Below, piece after piece: positions 11,352-14,027 of a stretch of DNA of 14,027 nucleotides (the stretch's first letter is position 1; each line of letters starts with the position of its first letter). Under the pieces are notes generated by a model. It was given only the letters and a program-made list of their open reading frames with translations. It did no database searches and was not told the DNA's origin. The stretch is taken from positions 1 to 14,027 of the forward strand of contig JAEMTW010000025.1 of NCBI GenBank assembly GCA_016462095.1. The letters are read 5' to 3'. The translations under genes and the position numbers were made by a program. This DNA is from Thermoleophilia bacterium (GTDB lineage Bacteria > Actinomycetota > Thermoleophilia > Gaiellales > F1-60-MAGs149).

Positions 11352-13750
11352 GCACGACTGAGCAGACCGTCGATACCGTCACACTGCACGTCGATGGTCG
11401 CGAGATTACGGTTCCGAAGGGCACGGCACTGGTCGTCGCCGCCGCCGAGCACGCGGGCGTTGAGATTCCCATCTTCTGTTACGAGCCGCGGCTCGGACCG
11501 CCGATCGGTGCCTGCCGCATGTGCCTCGTCGAAATCGAGGGTGCCCCGAAGCTGCAGGCAGCTTGCACGCTGACGTGCAACGACGGCATGGTCGTCAAGA
11601 CCGCGGAGACCTCGGCACAGGCGAAGGAGGCTCAGGACGGTGTCCTCGAGTTCATCCTACTCAACCACCCGCTCGACTGCCCCGTCTGCGACAAGGGTGG
11701 CGAGTGCCCCCTGCAGGACTTGACGTTCCGCTACGGCCCTGGCAATTCGCGCATGACACTGCCGAAGCGCACGTACGAGAAGCCGCTACCGATCTCGCCG
11801 TCGATCGTGCTCGACCGCGAGCGCTGCATCCTCTGTTACCGATGCACCCGCTTCTCTGGCGATGTCGCCGAGGACGCCGAACTCGTCGCGCGCGAGCGTG
11901 GGGCACAGAGCGTGATCGCCACGTTCAACGAGCAGCCGTATAGCAACGCGTTCTCGGGCAACGTGACCGAGCTCTGCCCGGTCGGCGCACTCTTGCCGAC
12001 GGCCTACCGCTTTAAGGCGCGCCCCTGGGAGATCGTCAACGTGCCGACGGTCTGCACCGGCTGCGCGACGGGCTGCAACACCTGGTCGACGCTGCGCGAA
12101 GGGAAGGTCGAGCGAATCCTCTCGCGCAATCACCCCGATGTGGATGAGGGCTGGCTCTGCGATAAGGGCCGCTTCGCGCGCTACGAGCCGCGCGACGAGC
12201 GCATTTCGACACCGCTGGTACGAGGCCTGACCGGTCTCGAGCCCGGCGAGTGGGACGACGTCCTGCGCACGACAGCCCAGCGCCTTCGCCACTTCTCGTC
12301 GGTCGACGGTGCGGGTGGCGTCGCGATCGTCACGGGTGGCGCACTCACCAACGAGGAGGCGCTGGCCTGGAAGGCGATCGCCGATTCACTTGCCGCGCGC
12401 ACGGCCTCGGCGCCGATTGCTGCTGCTGCAGATTGGGACCGACTCGACGCCTACGCCGCACCGCTCGCCGCGATTGATTTGGCCGACGCCGTCGTGGTGA
12501 TCGGCGACCAAGAGCCAACGGACCGCGCTGGCACGATCGATCTACGCATCCGCAAGGCGCGCCGTAGCGGCGCTCGCCTGACGATCGTCGGTCCGGGTGG
12601 CACTGCGCTCGAGCCCGACGCTCAGCAATTCCTCCGCACGCTGCCAGCCGCCGGCTCGGCGATGCTCGCTGCACTCACCGCCGCGGTTGTCGAGGCGGGT
12701 GGCGCGAACGTGCGCAGCGACGCCAAGACGGCCGGTACGGTCGAGGCGCTTGCTGCCGACGCTGGTGCCGACGTCGCCCAGGTTCGCGAACTGGCTGGCA
12801 CGCTCGTGGCCGCAGCGCGCCCGGTGCTGGTTGTCACCGACCACGTTGCAGCGACCGAAATCGAAGCACTCGCCTGGGCCCTTGGGCTCGACCAGACCGA
12901 GGGAGGCGTCTTGCCGCTGCCGGTCGGGGCGAACGAGCGCGGCGAACGAGCCGTCGGCCTTGTCGGCGGCTGGGACGAGATCCTGCCGGCGCTCGAAGCA
13001 GGCGAGGTCCAGGCAATTGTGCTGGTTGGCTGCGACCCCGTCGTCGAGAGCACCGAGGGCGAGCGATGGCAGATGGCGCTCGCGCAGACCGAGGTCGTCG
13101 TCTCCGTCGCTGCCTTTACGAATGGTGTCACCTCGCAGTCGCAGGTCGTACTGCCGCTCGATGTCGAGCACGAGCGCGATGGCTCGGTCATCAACCTCGA
13201 GGGTCGCGTGCAGCGCGTCCGCCCATCGCTCGCACCCGTCAGTGGCGTGCCGTTGATCGAGTGGACGAGTCGTCTTGCCGGCTTCCTCGAGATCTCGACA
13301 CACGCGACGTCCGCCAAAGCTTTCAACGCCCTAGCCGCCGACAATCCGGCCTTCGCCGGCCTCGCCTGGGGCGAGCTCGGCGATCGCGCCCCGCTCAACC
13401 GCACGCGCCCCGCTGCGACGGCACCGACGGCTGGCGTGACGGTCGCCGCACCGGCGTCGGCTCCGGCCGACGGCGCGTTCCGCCTGATCGCACCTCGCCC
13501 GCTGTTTAGTGGCGCCGCCGTTGAGCGCACGGCATCCCTCGCGCACCAACGCGCCCCGATCGTCGTAGTTGCCCACGCCGACGCCGAGCGCCTTGGCATC
13601 AAGCGCGGCGACGACGTGGCCGTGCGCCACGCCGTGGGGGAGCACGTCGGCACCGCTCGTATCTCGCGGCGCCTCTTGCCCGGCTCGGTCCGCATCAACT
13701 GGCGTGGTGCTGCAGGCACCGGTTCGACAGCCGTCATGGGAGCGCAGTAG
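11348..13750 (+). CDS. nuoG: NADH-quinone oxidoreductase subunit G (NuoG)
   Basis: NuoG carries most of the Fe-S relay between the flavin and the connecting module. In the 800-residue product: an N-terminal [2Fe-2S] ferredoxin domain, Cys44, Cys56, Cys59, Cys73; an HxxxC site, His107, Cys111, Cys114, Cys120; a ferredoxin-like [4Fe-4S] site, Cys160, Cys163, Cys166, Cys210; and a further site Cys236, Cys239, Cys243, Cys271 that matches the N7 cluster, which some lineages (for example mitochondria) have lost. From about 277 to 680 follows a molybdopterin-oxidoreductase-like domain, structural only in complex I, then an Ala/Pro/Thr-rich linker (about 687-709) and a C-terminal domain (about 710-800) resembling a molybdopterin-dinucleotide-binding fold. 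ATG 11348 overlaps the nuoF stop (ATGA); the longer frame to 11267 is inside nuoF. Confidence 0.97.
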   Translation: MSTTEQTVDTVTLHVDGREITVPKGTALVVAAAEHAGVEIPIFCYEPRLGPPIGACRMCLVEIEGAPKLQAACTLTCNDGMVVKTAETSAQAKEAQDGVLEFILLNHPLDCPVCDKGGECPLQDLTFRYGPGNSRMTLPKRTYEKPLPISPSIVLDRERCILCYRCTRFSGDVAEDAELVARERGAQSVIATFNEQPYSNAFSGNVTELCPVGALLPTAYRFKARPWEIVNVPTVCTGCATGCNTWSTLREGKVERILSRNHPDVDEGWLCDKGRFARYEPRDERISTPLVRGLTGLEPGEWDDVLRTTAQRLRHFSSVDGAGGVAIVTGGALTNEEALAWKAIADSLAARTASAPIAAAADWDRLDAYAAPLAAIDLADAVVVIGDQEPTDRAGTIDLRIRKARRSGARLTIVGPGGTALEPDAQQFLRTLPAAGSAMLAALTAAVVEAGGANVRSDAKTAGTVEALAADAGADVAQVRELAGTLVAAARPVLVVTDHVAATEIEALAWALGLDQTEGGVLPLPVGANERGERAVGLVGGWDEILPALEAGEVQAIVLVGCDPVVESTEGERWQMALAQTEVVVSVAAFTNGVTSQSQVVLPLDVEHERDGSVINLEGRVQRVRPSLAPVSGVPLIEWTSRLAGFLEISTHATSAKAFNALAADNPAFAGLAWGELGDRAPLNRTRPAATAPTAGVTVAAPASAPADGAFRLIAPRPLFSGAAVERTASLAHQRAPIVVVAHADAERLGIKRGDDVAVRHAVGEHVGTARISRRLLPGSVRINWRGAAGTGSTAVMGAQ

Positions 13751-13755
13751 ACCAG

Positions 13756-14027
13756 ATGGTCGACGGCGTCATTCTTACGGTCATCAAGTCGGTGGTCTTG
13801 GCCAGCGTTCTGATGGGGTTCTTCGCCTATATGACGTGGGTTGAGCGCAAGCTGATCGGGCGCTTCCAAGCGCGTTACGGCCCGAACCGCGTGGGGCCGT
13901 ACGGTCTGATGCAGCCGATCGCCGACCTCGGCAAGATGCTGCAGAAAGAAAACATGATCCCCGAGATGGCGCATCGCAAGCTGTACATCGCAGCGCCGTT
14001 TATCGCGATGACGTGCGCGATTGGCGC
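13756..14027 (+). CDS. nuoH: NADH-quinone oxidoreductase subunit H (NuoH), N-terminal part
   Basis: NuoH is the membrane subunit of complex I that lines the quinone entry channel and links it to the proton-pumping arm. The first 90 codons are present and the frame is open to the right edge; full-length NuoH is usually 320-450 residues. Seen: transmembrane helix 1 (about 4-26), then the highly conserved first loop VERKLIGRFQARYGPNRVGP (29-48), QPIADLGKMLQKE (53-65), and the beginning of helix 2 (KLYIAAPFIAM). The start is ATG 13756, 5 nt after the nuoG stop; the only Shine-Dalgarno-like sequence (GGAG, 13739-13742) is rather far. The remaining nuo genes (I to N) would be expected beyond the window. 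Confidence 0.97.
   Translation, partial: MVDGVILTVIKSVVLASVLMGFFAYMTWVERKLIGRFQARYGPNRVGPYGLMQPIADLGKMLQKENMIPEMAHRKLYIAAPFIAMTCAIG

Noticed and set aside
13405..13475. Ala/Pro/Thr-rich stretch in NuoG as a possible fusion or frameshift scar
   Set aside because: The frame is continuous and recognisable domain sequence resumes afterwards; it reads as an ordinary interdomain linker.
12622..13974. 450-codon minus-strand frame opposite nuoG and nuoH
   Set aside because: Low-complexity Ala/Arg/Thr/Ser translation, antisense to two certain genes.
1..14027. CRISPR arrays, insertion sequences, phage genes, tRNA or rRNA genes
   Set aside because: No regularly spaced repeats, transposase or integrase motifs, or cloverleaf/rRNA signatures were found by eye on either strand.

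Overview
The window comes from a GC-rich bacterial chromosome, most likely an actinobacterium and perhaps a deep-branching class such as Thermoleophilia. The taxonomic guess rests on a three-domain DtxR-type metal regulator, TAnnnT-type -10 boxes placed a few bases before start codons (leaderless style), frequent GTG starts and a contiguous nuoABCDEFGH order. No rRNA or other taxonomic marker is present, so the class is an inference.

Layout: (1) 1-561, minus strand: N-terminal part of the AAA+ ATPase RarA, running off the left edge. (2) 630-3255, plus strand: a 93-aa membrane protein overlapping a complete transketolase gene (tkt), then a 99-aa three-helix membrane protein with a His-rich start. 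(3) 3410-3955, plus strand: an intact type II toxin-antitoxin pair (Phd/YefM-type antitoxin, RelE/ParE-type toxin) with a palindromic operator lying on its own promoter. (4) 3982-6403, minus strand: a compact cluster transcribed right to left, erpA-like Fe-S carrier, S4 RNA-binding protein, M20 metallopeptidase, then a DtxR/MntR-family regulator that also has its own apparent leaderless promoter. (5) 6404-6670: a 267-bp divergent control region. (6) 6671-14027, plus strand: the start of the respiratory complex I operon, nuoA, B, C, D, E, F, G and the first 90 codons of nuoH, with overlaps or gaps of only a few bases.

How it fits together: NuoB, E, F and G carry all the cysteine ligands for their Fe-S clusters (N2, N1a, N3-type in NuoF, and N1b plus three 4Fe-4S sites in NuoG, including N7). 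The divergent erpA-like gene encodes an A-type carrier of the kind known to feed such clusters. The regulator at the end of that gene string has an intact metal-binding site in which the two positions that separate iron sensors from manganese sensors are both aspartate, so it may report Mn (or Fe/Mn balance) rather than iron.

Most of the window is core metabolism. No CRISPR array, insertion sequence, prophage, tRNA or rRNA was seen. I do not see a wholly new defence or biosynthetic system. The less ordinary items are the regulator's metal site, the Cys/His tail on the ErpA-like protein, the probable CTG start of nuoC, the NuoC insertion, the repeated small hairpins upstream of nuoA, and two unassigned small membrane proteins flanking tkt.
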